This document shows, in pieces, positions 1-9,093 of a DNA stretch of 64,000 nucleotides (position 1 is the first letter of the stretch; each line of letters begins with the position of its first letter). The position numbers and the translations under genes are program-made. Where the stretch lies: assembly GCA_015493635.1 (NCBI GenBank), contig WGCU01000013.1, positions 25,006 to 89,005 of the forward strand, written 5' to 3'. Source of the stretch: Spirochaetaceae bacterium (GTDB taxonomy: Bacteria > Spirochaetota > Spirochaetia > B11-G9). The notes under the pieces were generated by a model. The model had not been told where the DNA came from and did not search any database. It saw only the letters and a list, made by a program, of their open reading frames with translations.

Positions 1-35
1 TCGTAAAACTCTGATATTTTTACCTCCTAAAAGGT

Positions 36-64
36 TTGACAGTTATTGATTTTCTCATTAATCT
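36..64 (+). promoter_or_regulatory. sigma-70 promoter of the TPR gene
   Basis: TTGACA at 36-41, a 17-base spacer and TAATCT at 59-64, 17 bases before the ATG at 82. An AGGAG ribosome binding site lies between. Read directly from the sequence; activity is inferred from the consensus. Confidence 0.7.
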
Positions 65-81
65 TGCATTAGGAGAAGAGT

Positions 82-1476
82 ATGCCCCTAATAATAGTTC
101 TTATTTTAATCGTCGGCATTGTGCTGGGACTTATAACATTTTTTGTCATCAAGTCTGTTGTAAAACCTGGTAAACTTTCCAGTGTAGACAGCCTACTGAA
201 ACAAGGGAAAGCCGCAGCAGCAGCTAAAATGGCAAAACAGATTATAGCCAAGGATTCCCGCAGTACAGAAGCCCACTATCTTCTCGGTCTTGCATATATG
301 GCTGATAATAAACCTGAACTTGCTCTTGTGGAAATGAAAACAGTAAATCAGCTCGGCAATTTCGGTGGATATTGTCCCGAGGCTGCCTTCAGATCAAAAA
401 TGGGACAGCTTTTTGAGATGTTTAATCAGCCAGAAGAAGCTTTAAAGGAGTACCTGCTTCTCATAAAACAGCAGCCTGCGGAAGCAGAGCACTACCTTAA
501 AGCAGGAAATCTTTTTGAAACACGCAATAAATCAGCAAAGGCAATGCAGTACTACAGAAAGGCTCTACAGCTTAATCCCCGTCTGAGCCAGGCTCATTTC
601 AAAATCGGGTATCTTCTTTACCGGGGGAAAAAACATCTTGAAGCCAGGGACGAGTTTGAAAAAACATTAAAGTTTGAACCGACAAATTATGCCGCTCATT
701 TTTATCTGGCAAAAATTCTTAAAGATGGGCATGAGTACATACCGGCTCTTCTATCCTTTGAAAAAGCAACAAGGGATCAAACCTTTAAAATCCGTGCTCT
801 TGTCGAACGTGGTGCCTGCTACATGCAGATGAAAAATTATGATAAAGCAATTATAGAACTGGAACGTGCTATCAAACTATCAAAGAGTGAATCCGCTCAG
901 GAAATACTTTACGCACGGTATTTTCTTGCGATTTGCCATGAGAAAGAACGGGAAATAGAAAAAGCCATTGAACAATGGGAAGCTATATACAGTAAAAAAC
1001 CCGGATTCAGGGATGTCGCTGAGAAACTCAGTCAGTATCAGGAATTGAGAACCGATGATAAAATAAAGGACTTTCTTACCTCTACCGATGCAGAGTTTCA
1101 GGAAATATGTAAAGCAATTACTCTTTCTTTAAACCTAAGCCCTAACGATATCAGCTTGATTAGAAACGGATGCCAGATTATAGCAGTTGAAGACAGCTCA
1201 AAATGGAGGGGTACCCGCAAGATGCCGAAACTCATGTGGTTTTTAAGAGTTCCCGATATTATAGGAGAATCTACCGTTCGTTCGCTCCATGAGAAAATGA
1301 AATCCCTCAGTGTAACCCGTGGAATTCTTATTGTCAGCTCAACATTTTCACGCAGTGCCCAGGAATATGCTGAAAGCAGACCTATAGATCTTGTAAACAA
1401 GGATAAACTTCAGGAGGTTCTAAAAAAGGTTGATTTCAACTCTCTGCAGCCGGCATCCCCCCGAAAAAAACGGTGA
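82..1476 (+). CDS. membrane-anchored TPR protein with Mrr-like C-terminal domain
   Basis: A 464-residue protein. Residues about 3-26 form one hydrophobic N-terminal segment, so it is probably an inner-membrane anchor. Residues about 40-320 are tetratricopeptide repeats (for example around ALVEMKTV, KAMQYYRKALQLNP and KAIIELERAIKLS). The last about 90 residues resemble the Mrr/type IV restriction endonuclease-like fold: GILIVSSTFSRSAQEYAE followed by PIDLVNKDKL matches the family's typical end. The usual QxK catalytic pair appears to be replaced around WFLR, so nuclease activity is doubtful. TPR repeats imply protein-protein scaffolding; the partner is unknown. The start has a good AGGAG site. 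It overlaps the next gene by four bases (GTGA), so the two are translationally coupled. Confidence 0.8.
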   Translation: MPLIIVLILIVGIVLGLITFFVIKSVVKPGKLSSVDSLLKQGKAAAAAKMAKQIIAKDSRSTEAHYLLGLAYMADNKPELALVEMKTVNQLGNFGGYCPEAAFRSKMGQLFEMFNQPEEALKEYLLLIKQQPAEAEHYLKAGNLFETRNKSAKAMQYYRKALQLNPRLSQAHFKIGYLLYRGKKHLEARDEFEKTLKFEPTNYAAHFYLAKILKDGHEYIPALLSFEKATRDQTFKIRALVERGACYMQMKNYDKAIIELERAIKLSKSESAQEILYARYFLAICHEKEREIEKAIEQWEAIYSKKPGFRDVAEKLSQYQELRTDDKIKDFLTSTDAEFQEICKAITLSLNLSPNDISLIRNGCQIIAVEDSSKWRGTRKMPKLMWFLRVPDIIGESTVRSLHEKMKSLSVTRGILIVSSTFSRSAQEYAESRPIDLVNKDKLQEVLKKVDFNSLQPASPRKKR

Positions 1477-2150
1477 AAATACTCTGCATCGCAGACCATG
1501 TGGATCCTCTTATTTATTCGGCCGGTATCAAAAAGAGATACAATGATATTGAACTCATAATCAGTGCAGGTGATCTGGATCTGGAATATTACAGTTTCAT
1601 TGTCAGCTCTTTAAATAAACCACTCCTCTTTGTTTTTGGAAATCATAATCTGTCTCACATAGCGGAATACCGCATTGAGTACAGGAATACGATGCCTGCC
1701 CCACTCGCTTTGGGGCTAACACCCACAATAAGCGGCTCAACATACATCGGCGATAGAATAATTAAAAAAAAAGGACTGCTTATAGCCGGACTTGGCGGCA
1801 GCCGTAACTATAATAGAGGGAAGAATCAATTCACAGAAGCAGGCATGTTCTTTAAAATCCTTAAACTCGTTCCAGCTCTCCTTTACAACCGAATATTTCG
1901 GGGAAGATGGCTTGATATTCTTGTTACCCATGCTCCTCCTTACGGAATAAATGATAAAGAAGATGCCTGTCACCGCGGTTTTAAGATTTTTTTATTATTT
2001 TTAAAACTTTTTAAACCTGCATACCACCTTCATGGACATATTCATCTTTATGATCTGAACGCTCAGCGGGAGAGCCTGTACGGTAAAACACATGTTATAA
2101 ATGTTTACAACAACTATATTCTGGAGGTACATCCACCTAATGTCAGATAA
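1473..2150 (+). CDS. calcineurin-like metallophosphoesterase
   Basis: A 225-residue cytoplasmic protein with the metallophosphoesterase motif series: an N-terminal IADHVD (metal site I, normally DxH), GD in ISAGDLD, GNH in VFGNHN, THAPP, and the final HGHIH. The GTG start overlaps the TGA of the TPR gene. The substrate cannot be read from the sequence; families of this size include phosphodiesterases of unknown target. Co-transcription with the TPR protein and the ParB-like protein is likely from the overlaps. Confidence 0.8.
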   Translation: MKILCIADHVDPLIYSAGIKKRYNDIELIISAGDLDLEYYSFIVSSLNKPLLFVFGNHNLSHIAEYRIEYRNTMPAPLALGLTPTISGSTYIGDRIIKKKGLLIAGLGGSRNYNRGKNQFTEAGMFFKILKLVPALLYNRIFRGRWLDILVTHAPPYGINDKEDACHRGFKIFLLFLKLFKPAYHLHGHIHLYDLNAQRESLYGKTHVINVYNNYILEVHPPNVR

Positions 2151-3060
2151 TGCAACCTACTATAACCAAAAAGCAGGGGATGATTTTAACAAGGCAAAAT
2201 CACGGGCAACCATCTCAAGTATTCTTCATGCCCTTACTCCTGAACGACAGAAACTTTTATCCCTGGAAGATGTAAAAAATCTTGTAAAACCGAAATCTGA
2301 AACCTATATAGGAATGAAAGCGGTTCCTGTTAACCTTATCGTAGGGAGTGAGGGAAGATACAGGGATTTTAACAGGGCTTTCCTTCCGCGGAAAGAGTTC
2401 AGCAGATCCCGATGGGTTAATGTAGACAAGGCTCACCTGCAGTCAATTATCCTTCCTCCGATAAAGCTTTATGAAATTGGAGGGACGTACTTTGTAAGAG
2501 ATGGAAACCACCGGGTTTCTGTTGCAAAGATGCAGGGAGTATCATTTATAGACGCTGAGGTTATCCGTCTTGATACAGAGATCAAACTTGAACCGGGAAT
2601 AACACCTGATATACTTAAGAAAAAAATTATTGAATATGAAAAAAACCGTGTTTTTTCCGAAACCGGTCTAGATGAAATCATTGACAGGAATACTATTAAT
2701 TTCACCGCTACAGGAAGATTTTTTGAAATGCTCCGGCATATACAGGGACATAAATACTTTCTTAATGAAGAAGTAAAACATGAAATCCCTTTCCTTGAAG
2801 CAGCTGAATCATGGTACCGGAATCTCTATCTGCCTATTACTGATATTGTAAAGGAGGAGAAAATCCTGAACCGTTTTCCGGGGAGAACAGAAGGTGATCT
2901 GTACCTATGGATTATTAAACAGTGGGATGAACTCAAAAAACATTATGGAGACGATTTTTCACTTCATAAAGCTGCACTCGAATTTTCAAAGCAGTATGGA
3001 ATAGGTTTGTGGCCCCGGATTAAAATGATTTTAAAACGACATTATTATCAATTGAAATGA
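2140..3060 (+). CDS. ParB/Srx-fold domain protein
   Basis: The ORF track starts at 2101, but the ATG at 2140 (MSDNATYY) fits better: it follows GGAGG at 2123 and overlaps the preceding stop by 11 bases. That gives 306 residues. The core around residues 90-125 (KLYEIGGTYFVRDGNHRVSVAK) carries the GNHRV signature of ParB-like nuclease/CTPase-fold proteins. No helix-turn-helix of a true chromosome-partitioning ParB is evident, and no parA neighbour exists, so a partition role is not supported. The function is unknown. The 3' end overlaps the convergent lipoprotein gene by 41 bases. Confidence 0.65.
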   Translation: MSDNATYYNQKAGDDFNKAKSRATISSILHALTPERQKLLSLEDVKNLVKPKSETYIGMKAVPVNLIVGSEGRYRDFNRAFLPRKEFSRSRWVNVDKAHLQSIILPPIKLYEIGGTYFVRDGNHRVSVAKMQGVSFIDAEVIRLDTEIKLEPGITPDILKKKIIEYEKNRVFSETGLDEIIDRNTINFTATGRFFEMLRHIQGHKYFLNEEVKHEIPFLEAAESWYRNLYLPITDIVKEEKILNRFPGRTEGDLYLWIIKQWDELKKHYGDDFSLHKAALEFSKQYGIGLWPRIKMILKRHYYQLK

Positions 3061-3703
3061 CATATCCGTCATTGGTAGCAGTATCCACCGTGTAGAGTTC
3101 AAAGGTATGTATCTTTTCTTTTATTCCTTTTAAAACAAGCTCTGCAGGTATTGCTCCAGAAACTACTTTCATGGATTTTACAACCTGTCCGCCTGCATTT
3201 TTTAAGAAAATATAATTTTCTTTGTAAACAGAATCTACTAAAAAGGAACCATTCTCTAAGAGGGTAAGTCCAGGGAGTTTTCGGGAAGGGGCAGATTCAG
3301 GGATGAAAATCTCCCGGGTATCACGATCTCCTCCGGAATCAATCACAACAATTCTGTAGGTACCTGACGGGAGATCTGTATTATCCGGCATCTGAATTTT
3401 ATTTGAACCGATCCACCGCTCTTTACCAACAGTCTTTTCCGACCAGGACGTATCATTGTACTTCCAGAAAAGCTCTAATTTATCCTGTATAATGTAAAGA
3501 GAATCAATATCTTTCGGTCCGTCCTTATCGGAAACATCAATAAAAAGAGATAGATAGCGGGCGCTGACCGTCCCTCTCTTCAAGGAATAGATCCTCTGGT
3601 AGGAAATAGCATGTATCTCCGGAGGAGAACCCGAACATGAAACAAAAATAAAAAAGATGCCTCCGATCAAAAACAGTAATAATTTACCGTATCTGTTTTT
3701 CAA
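3020..3703 (-). CDS. predicted lipoprotein, unknown function
   Basis: A 227-residue protein beginning with a basic N-terminus, a hydrophobic stretch and a lipobox ending IFVSC-SG, so it is predicted to be lipid-anchored outside the cytoplasm. The remainder is beta-rich, with no domain I recognise. It overlaps the upstream acyltransferase gene by 20 bases on the same strand, and its last 41 bases overlap the convergent ParB-like gene. Confidence 0.65.
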   Translation of the reverse strand: MKNRYGKLLLFLIGGIFFIFVSCSGSPPEIHAISYQRIYSLKRGTVSARYLSLFIDVSDKDGPKDIDSLYIIQDKLELFWKYNDTSWSEKTVGKERWIGSNKIQMPDNTDLPSGTYRIVVIDSGGDRDTREIFIPESAPSRKLPGLTLLENGSFLVDSVYKENYIFLKNAGGQVVKSMKVVSGAIPAELVLKGIKEKIHTFELYTVDTATNDGYVISIDNNVVLKSF

Positions 3704-4805
3704 AACTCATAACCGGGTTGGCGTAAGATTCAAGAATAATATTCCGTACATATTCAGGCAGTCTTTTGTATCGTTTTAGAAACTTTTGAGCTTCTACCTT
3801 ATTGTATCTGTTACTGTATTTTTCAGATTTTGTAAACGTATCGTAGGCAATATAGTTTGTAGTCCATAACTTGTAACCCGTTTGTATTTTCGTATCGATG
3901 GCCTCGGCAACTTCCTTCACCGTATTAAATTCTCCCTCCAGGGGGCGGGAAAAAGAAAGATTTACATTCCCCTTAAATCCTTTCATTCCACGGGTAATAT
4001 GTATAAGGTCTTCGAATCTCCGTTTTATATGGTTGCCGTATGTCCGTTTCCGGTACAATGTCCATCCCTTCAATTCATCGGTCGGATCAAATTCGTAAGA
4101 GATAGATACAGGAACTACGGAAAGTTTTCTTATAAATTCAGTAAGAGACATCTTTTTCCGTTGGGCTAGATAGACCATCTTGATTACAGCAGGATTCGTT
4201 GTGTCAATTCCGTCTTTTGCACGGCCTTCCCGCTGAGCGACCCAGATGGAATTGTTGGCATCAAGTATACTATTGATAAACTCAGAGAGTCTTTTTGACT
4301 CTTTTACCTGCTCCCGGATTGTCAAATTCCGTTTAACGATAAATCCGCTGTTTATTCTGATAAGATCACCGACAATATCTTTCAGGATCAAGTTATCACC
4401 AAAAGCTATGTAGGGTATTTTGAATCCATTTTTTGACAGAACATGCACCAGTAACGCAGGATCAAGCACGATATCCCGATGATTTGAAATAAATACATAT
4501 CTCTTTTCAGGATCCAGATAATCAAGCCCCGTATAGGTAATATTACTTGTTGTATTCTTTATCAGGTCTTTAACAACGACGCCCAGAGATATTTTCCGCT
4601 TAAAATCGTCCGTTGTCTTAATACCGAGAAAGCGGATTCTCAGATACATCCGTATGTAAAAATTGATGAGAGACTTTAAGCTTTTTGATGAATGAGGCAT
4701 CATTGTTGTCCGAATACCATCAATCAGCCACTTGTCCCGAATAATTTTTTTTAAGACCCCTTGAAGCTCATCATTATTGTACGGCCTGATATCATCAAAG
4801 TTCAT
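3684..4805 (-). CDS. 1-acyl-glycerol-3-phosphate acyltransferase-like protein
   Basis: A 373-residue protein with an acyltransferase (PlsC-like) core. FISNHRDIVLDPALL is a variant of the NHx4D catalytic motif, and VAQREGRAKDGID corresponds to the substrate-binding EGT block. Family knowledge suggests transfer of a fatty acyl group to a glycerolipid at the inner membrane face, but the motif is atypical and the acceptor is uncertain. No clear transmembrane helix is seen. Its start overlaps the last base of the DHOD-like gene, and its end overlaps the lipoprotein gene, so the three probably form one transcript. Confidence 0.7.
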   Translation of the reverse strand: MNFDDIRPYNNDELQGVLKKIIRDKWLIDGIRTTMMPHSSKSLKSLINFYIRMYLRIRFLGIKTTDDFKRKISLGVVVKDLIKNTTSNITYTGLDYLDPEKRYVFISNHRDIVLDPALLVHVLSKNGFKIPYIAFGDNLILKDIVGDLIRINSGFIVKRNLTIREQVKESKRLSEFINSILDANNSIWVAQREGRAKDGIDTTNPAVIKMVYLAQRKKMSLTEFIRKLSVVPVSISYEFDPTDELKGWTLYRKRTYGNHIKRRFEDLIHITRGMKGFKGNVNLSFSRPLEGEFNTVKEVAEAIDTKIQTGYKLWTTNYIAYDTFTKSEKYSNRYNKVEAQKFLKRYKRLPEYVRNIILESYANPVMSFEKQIR

Positions 4806-5788
4806 CAGGAAATGCCAACCAGAGCCTTGATGTACTGTGACCGCTCATAGCTTTCAGGATGGGTGCTGCTTTTCTGGGAAAGGATTCCCTTGAAATCGGC
4901 TATAGTATTAAAGTTTTTTTCATTCATCCAACTCTCAATATACTGCTTCATCTCTGATATGGTATCAAGCCCTTCATTCATCAGTACTGAACAAAGCTGA
5001 ACAGATGAAGCTCCAGCGAGGATCTGTTTTACAATACTATTACCATCATGTATACCTGTCGCCGCGGAAATATCAGATGTTATCTCCCCGGAAAGAAGAG
5101 CTATCCATTGCAGAGACAAAGCCATTTCACCGGGACTGCTTATAAATCCGGCTGATTTTAATTTTAAATTCTTCGTATCAATATCTATCCGGTAGAATCG
5201 ATTAAACAGTACCAGGCCATCGGCACCTTGTCTGCTTAGTTTCCTGATAAAATTAGCCATCCCGGAAAAATGATATCCGATTTTTAGTGCAACAGGTATT
5301 TTTATGTGTTTTTTTACATCCCTGAGTATATCAAAATATGCCTCTTCAATAACAGAACCATCAGTATCCGGATTGGAGGGGAGGATAAACACATTCAGTT
5401 CCAGCGCATCAGCACCAACACTCACAAAACGCTCCGCATAGTCAATCCAGTTATGGGAGGAAACACAGTTTACACTGGGAATGACAGGAATAGACAGGGA
5501 AGCTTTTGCTTTCTCCACAAGTCCCAGATATTCATTCATATAATAATCTGTACCTGCAGTCGAAAACATATCATAGGCGTCGGTATGTGCATTGTAGTCC
5601 ATATCACCGATCATCCTCTCTGTATCCGACGTTATCTGCTCTTCAAAGAGTGATTTTAGTACCACCGCTCCTGCACCGGCATCTTCACAGCGTTTTACAC
5701 TGTCTAATGTTGAAGTCAAACTTGAACTTGCGACAATAATTGGATTCTTAAGTTTTAAACCCATATATAAGGTTGAAAGATCTGCCAT
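4805..5788 (-). CDS. dihydroorotate dehydrogenase-like flavoprotein
   Basis: A 327-residue TIM-barrel protein of the DHO dehydrogenase family (LYMGLKLKNPIIVASSSLT at the N-terminus; FMN-phosphate-type glycine-rich strands near the C-terminus). The catalytic segment of true dihydroorotate dehydrogenases (LNxSCPN) reads ELNVFILPSNPD here, so the active-site cysteine/serine is missing. It is therefore more likely the widespread DHOD-like family of unknown substrate than PyrD. No pyrimidine genes are nearby. It heads a three-gene minus-strand unit with the acyltransferase and lipoprotein genes. Confidence 0.75.
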   Translation of the reverse strand: MADLSTLYMGLKLKNPIIVASSSLTSTLDSVKRCEDAGAGAVVLKSLFEEQITSDTERMIGDMDYNAHTDAYDMFSTAGTDYYMNEYLGLVEKAKASLSIPVIPSVNCVSSHNWIDYAERFVSVGADALELNVFILPSNPDTDGSVIEEAYFDILRDVKKHIKIPVALKIGYHFSGMANFIRKLSRQGADGLVLFNRFYRIDIDTKNLKLKSAGFISSPGEMALSLQWIALLSGEITSDISAATGIHDGNSIVKQILAGASSVQLCSVLMNEGLDTISEMKQYIESWMNEKNFNTIADFKGILSQKSSTHPESYERSQYIKALVGIS

Positions 5789-5862
5789 GTGTACTCCTTA
5801 TTCAAACATAATCAACACTTTATTTATATCACATTTTTTATTAATTGTGCATATATAAATAT

Positions 5863-5892
5863 AAAAAAAGTGCCGGAGCGGACCCCGGCACT
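5863..5892 (-). terminator. rho-independent terminator of the ser-gcv operon
   Basis: An 8-bp perfect stem (AGTGCCGG/CCGGCACT, 5869-5876 with 5885-5892) and 8-base loop. On the minus strand it is followed by a run of T (5863-5869). It lies just beyond the gcvPB stop. Confidence 0.9.
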
Positions 5893-5906
5893 CATAAACA
5901 TTGTGT

Positions 5907-7361
5907 TTATTCCTTTACCCAGCGTAGAACGGGATTTTTAGCCGCAAGAACTTCATCAATTCTTTTTACAGGAGTATGTAAAGGAGCTTCTTTCAGCTTC
6001 TCAGGATTTTTAACAGCTTCATCATAAATCTTGAGCATAACGTCTACAAAATGATCCAGTGTCTGCTTGGATTCAGTTTCAGTCGGTTCTATCATCATCG
6101 CTTCATGTACTATCAGCGGGAAATAGATTGTCATAGGATGAAAACCGTTGTCAAGCAAAGCCTTTGCTACATCGAGAGCACTTATTCCATGTTCATCATG
6201 GAGTGTATCCGCTGAAAGAACAAACTCATGCATACACGTTGTATCATAGAAAAGATGATACGTTTTTTTAAGCCGCTCTTTGAGATAATTAGCATTGAGT
6301 ACAGCCATTTCCGATGCTTTCTTAAGACCGTCACTTCCCATGGTAAGAATGTACGCGTACGCCCGTACAATGACAGCAATATTTCCGTAAAACCCTGAAA
6401 TGCGCCCGATTGAATCCGGTTTATCATAGTTTAAGGTATATTTCCCGTCATGTTCTGTAATATCCGGAACGGGAAGAAAAGGTATAAGTTTATCACTGAC
6501 AAGTACAGGCCCTGATCCCGGGCCGCCGCCTCCGTGAGGTGTTGCAAACGTTTTGTGAAGATTAAGATGAATAACATCAAACCCCATATCACCGGGACGT
6601 ACTTTCCCCATAATGGCATTCATATTTGCGCCGTCGTAGTACAACAGTCCACCAGCTTCATGAACAAGGCCGGCTATTTCCACAATATCTTTCTCGAACA
6701 GACCGAGGGTATTGGGATTAGTAAGCATAATACCTGCAACTTCATCACTGAGGTGTTCTTTCAAACTGCTGACAGAGACGAGTCCCCGTTCATCAGCCTG
6801 CACTTCTTCAACATCAAACCCTGAGATATGGGATGAGGCAGGATTCGTGCCGTGTGCTGAAGTGGGGACAAGTACTTTGGTACGTTTCGTATCCCCTTTC
6901 TTTTTGAAGTACGCCTTGAAAAGTTTCATACCGGTAAACTCACCGTGGGCACCGGCAAAAGGCTGCAGGGTTCCCCATTTCATACCGGTAATTTCACACA
7001 GGCTTTCTGTTGTTTTATAGATAAGCTCCAATGTTCCCTGAACGGTATTCAACGGCTGCAGCGGATGGATATCCGCAAATCCCTGAAAAGATGCTACATC
7101 CTCATTGATCTTAGGATTGTACTTCATGGTACAGGAACCAAGGGGGTAAAATCCTGCATCTACACCAAAACTTTTAGATGCAAGTTCAGTATAGTGCCGA
7201 ATAACATCAACTTCACTCACCTGAGGGAGTGCCGCAGGTTTCTGACGGAAAAGATCTTTCTTAAGCATTGAATCCAGTGGAATCTCAGGGACATCAAGTG
7301 AAGGGAAACGGTAACCGATTCTGCCTTCAGTATTTAATTCAAAAATCAGTTTACTACTCAT
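5907..7361 (-). CDS. gcvPB: glycine dehydrogenase (decarboxylating) subunit 2
   Basis: The 484-residue PLP-binding subunit of the two-chain P-protein. With GcvPA it decarboxylates glycine and passes the aminomethyl group to the lipoyl arm of GcvH in the cytoplasm. The PLP lysine lies in [28 protein letters not shown] and [11 protein letters not shown] are typical subunit-2 blocks. Length is normal for the split form. Its ATG overlaps the gcvPA stop by four bases, and a strong terminator follows, so it is the last gene of the operon. Confidence 0.97.
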   Translation of the reverse strand: MSSKLIFELNTEGRIGYRFPSLDVPEIPLDSMLKKDLFRQKPAALPQVSEVDVIRHYTELASKSFGVDAGFYPLGSCTMKYNPKINEDVASFQGFADIHPLQPLNTVQGTLELIYKTTESLCEITGMKWGTLQPFAGAHGEFTGMKLFKAYFKKKGDTKRTKVLVPTSAHGTNPASSHISGFDVEEVQADERGLVSVSSLKEHLSDEVAGIMLTNPNTLGLFEKDIVEIAGLVHEAGGLLYYDGANMNAIMGKVRPGDMGFDVIHLNLHKTFATPHGGGGPGSGPVLVSDKLIPFLPVPDITEHDGKYTLNYDKPDSIGRISGFYGNIAVIVRAYAYILTMGSDGLKKASEMAVLNANYLKERLKKTYHLFYDTTCMHEFVLSADTLHDEHGISALDVAKALLDNGFHPMTIYFPLIVHEAMMIEPTETESKQTLDHFVDVMLKIYDEAVKNPEKLKEAPLHTPVKRIDEVLAAKNPVLRWVKE

Positions 7362-8695
7362 TTCAGTACCCTCTTTAAAAGATCAACAAAAAGATCAATT
7401 TCTTCTTTTGATCTTTTTTCGGTAACAGCAATTGTCACTGCATCCTTCATTTCAGGATAGAATTGCTTTAAAGCAACGCCCCCGTAAACTCCCTCTTTCT
7501 GGAGGTCAGCCAGAACCCGCTCCGCATCCGGAATAATGACGGTAAACTCATAAAGAAATTCATTGTCAGCTAAAGGTGCAAGGCTCAGTTCCTCTGTCAG
7601 ACGTTTGTACAGGTAATGAGCTTTCCGGGTACTCTGAAGAGCAGCTTCCCGGAGGCCTGACCATCCTACTGTCGACATGTATACAGCGTTCGCAAGAGCC
7701 GCAAGAGCCTGATTGGAACAGATATTGGACGTTGCCCGTTCCCGTTTTATATGCTGTTCTCTAGCCTGCAGGGTAAGAACAAAGGCTCTGTCACCGTCTC
7801 TGTCAACGGTCTGGCCGACGATACGTCCGGGAACCTTTCTCATAAGTTTTGACGTTGCCGCCATGTAACCGACCGAGGGTCCGCCGAAGTATTTATCAAG
7901 GCCGAAAACCTGTGTATCCCCGATAGCAATATCAGCTCCCCATTCTCCCTGAGGCTTTAAAATACCCAGAGTCATAGGATTCGAAGAAATAATAAAGAGT
8001 GATTTATTTTCATGAACGGCGTCAGCAAAACCTGTAAAATCCTCAACCCACCCAAAAAAGTTCGGTGTTTGTACAAGAACCGCAGCGACAGATTCATCCA
8101 GCTGAGCTTTCAAGTCAGAAAGGGATGTCCGGTAATTTTCTGACTTTATCATCTTGAATTTTACATCAACATCCGAGAAAAAGGTTTCAACAACTGCAAG
8201 AGTGTTTGGATGAACTGTTTCTGAAATGAGAACAGTATCAGCTTTCTTTCGTGTTTTCAACGCCATGGTTACTGATTCACTGGCAGCGGTATGGCCGTCA
8301 TACAGAGAAGCGTTTGAAACGTCAAGGCCCGTCAGCTCGCAGATATCGGTCTGGAACTCAAAGATGGACTGCAGAATCCCCTGAGATATTTCTCCCTGGT
8401 AAGGAGTATACGCTGTATAAAAATTTGGCTGCTGCAGAACGTGCTTGACAACGGAAGGTATGAGATGGTCGTAAGATCCGCACCCGAGGAAGGAAATCCC
8501 CCGTTTATTTTTCTGTGCCAGCGCTTCCATTGTTTTATAAACTTCGTATTCGGACTTTCCCTTCGGCAACGAAAGAAGTTCTTTCCGAACTATTGTATCA
8601 GGAATATCATAAAAAAGGTCATCAACATTTTCTACGCCGATAACCTTAAGCATTTCCTTGATATCCCCTTCTGTTTGTGGCAGATAAGGAAACAT
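7358..8695 (-). CDS. gcvPA: glycine dehydrogenase (decarboxylating) subunit 1
   Basis: The 445-residue partner of GcvPB and the non-PLP-lysine half of the P-protein. Characteristic blocks are [39 protein letters not shown] and the conserved [12 protein letters not shown]. It starts 8 bases after gcvH and overlaps gcvPB, which matches the equimolar complex. Nothing is missing relative to the family. Confidence 0.97.
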   Translation of the reverse strand: MFPYLPQTEGDIKEMLKVIGVENVDDLFYDIPDTIVRKELLSLPKGKSEYEVYKTMEALAQKNKRGISFLGCGSYDHLIPSVVKHVLQQPNFYTAYTPYQGEISQGILQSIFEFQTDICELTGLDVSNASLYDGHTAASESVTMALKTRKKADTVLISETVHPNTLAVVETFFSDVDVKFKMIKSENYRTSLSDLKAQLDESVAAVLVQTPNFFGWVEDFTGFADAVHENKSLFIISSNPMTLGILKPQGEWGADIAIGDTQVFGLDKYFGGPSVGYMAATSKLMRKVPGRIVGQTVDRDGDRAFVLTLQAREQHIKRERATSNICSNQALAALANAVYMSTVGWSGLREAALQSTRKAHYLYKRLTEELSLAPLADNEFLYEFTVIIPDAERVLADLQKEGVYGGVALKQFYPEMKDAVTIAVTEKRSKEEIDLFVDLLKRVLK

Positions 8696-8703
8696 ATTTT
8701 CTC

Positions 8704-9081
8704 CTACTTTCCCAGAAATTTTTTGTATGCTGCAGCATCCATTAAACTGTCAAGTTCCGACGGATCTGACATTTCTACTGCAAAAATATATGCCGCATAA
8801 GCATCTTTATTAACCAGCTCTGCTTCATCTTCAAGGTCCTCATTAACCTTTACAATTTTACCGGAAACAGGGGAATTAACAGGAGCAGCTGCCTTTACTG
8901 ATTCAATGCTCGTTGCTTCCTCATCCTTTTCAACCTCTGTATCAATATCCGGAAGTTCTACATAGACGATATCACCCAATTCCTGCTGCGCATGATCGGT
9001 TATACCGACATACGCTACTTTTCCTTCAACCCGTGCCCATTCATGATCCTCGGTATACTTTAAATTTTCTGGAACATTCAT
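8704..9081 (-). CDS. gcvH: glycine cleavage system H protein
   Basis: The 125-residue lipoyl carrier that shuttles the aminomethyl intermediate between P-, T- and L-proteins. The lipoylated lysine is in SIESVKAAAPV, and the surrounding GITDHAQQELGDIVYVELP is the standard H-protein core. It lies between gcvT (12-base gap) and gcvPA (8-base gap). The L-protein (dihydrolipoamide dehydrogenase) gene is not in this window. Confidence 0.97.
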   Translation of the reverse strand: MNVPENLKYTEDHEWARVEGKVAYVGITDHAQQELGDIVYVELPDIDTEVEKDEEATSIESVKAAAPVNSPVSGKIVKVNEDLEDEAELVNKDAYAAYIFAVEMSDPSELDSLMDAAAYKKFLGK

Positions 9082-9093
9082 ATCATACTCTCC

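Noticed and set aside
4805-5788. pyrD assignment for the DHOD-like gene
   Set aside because: The catalytic LNxSCPN segment is absent, and there is no pyrimidine gene context.
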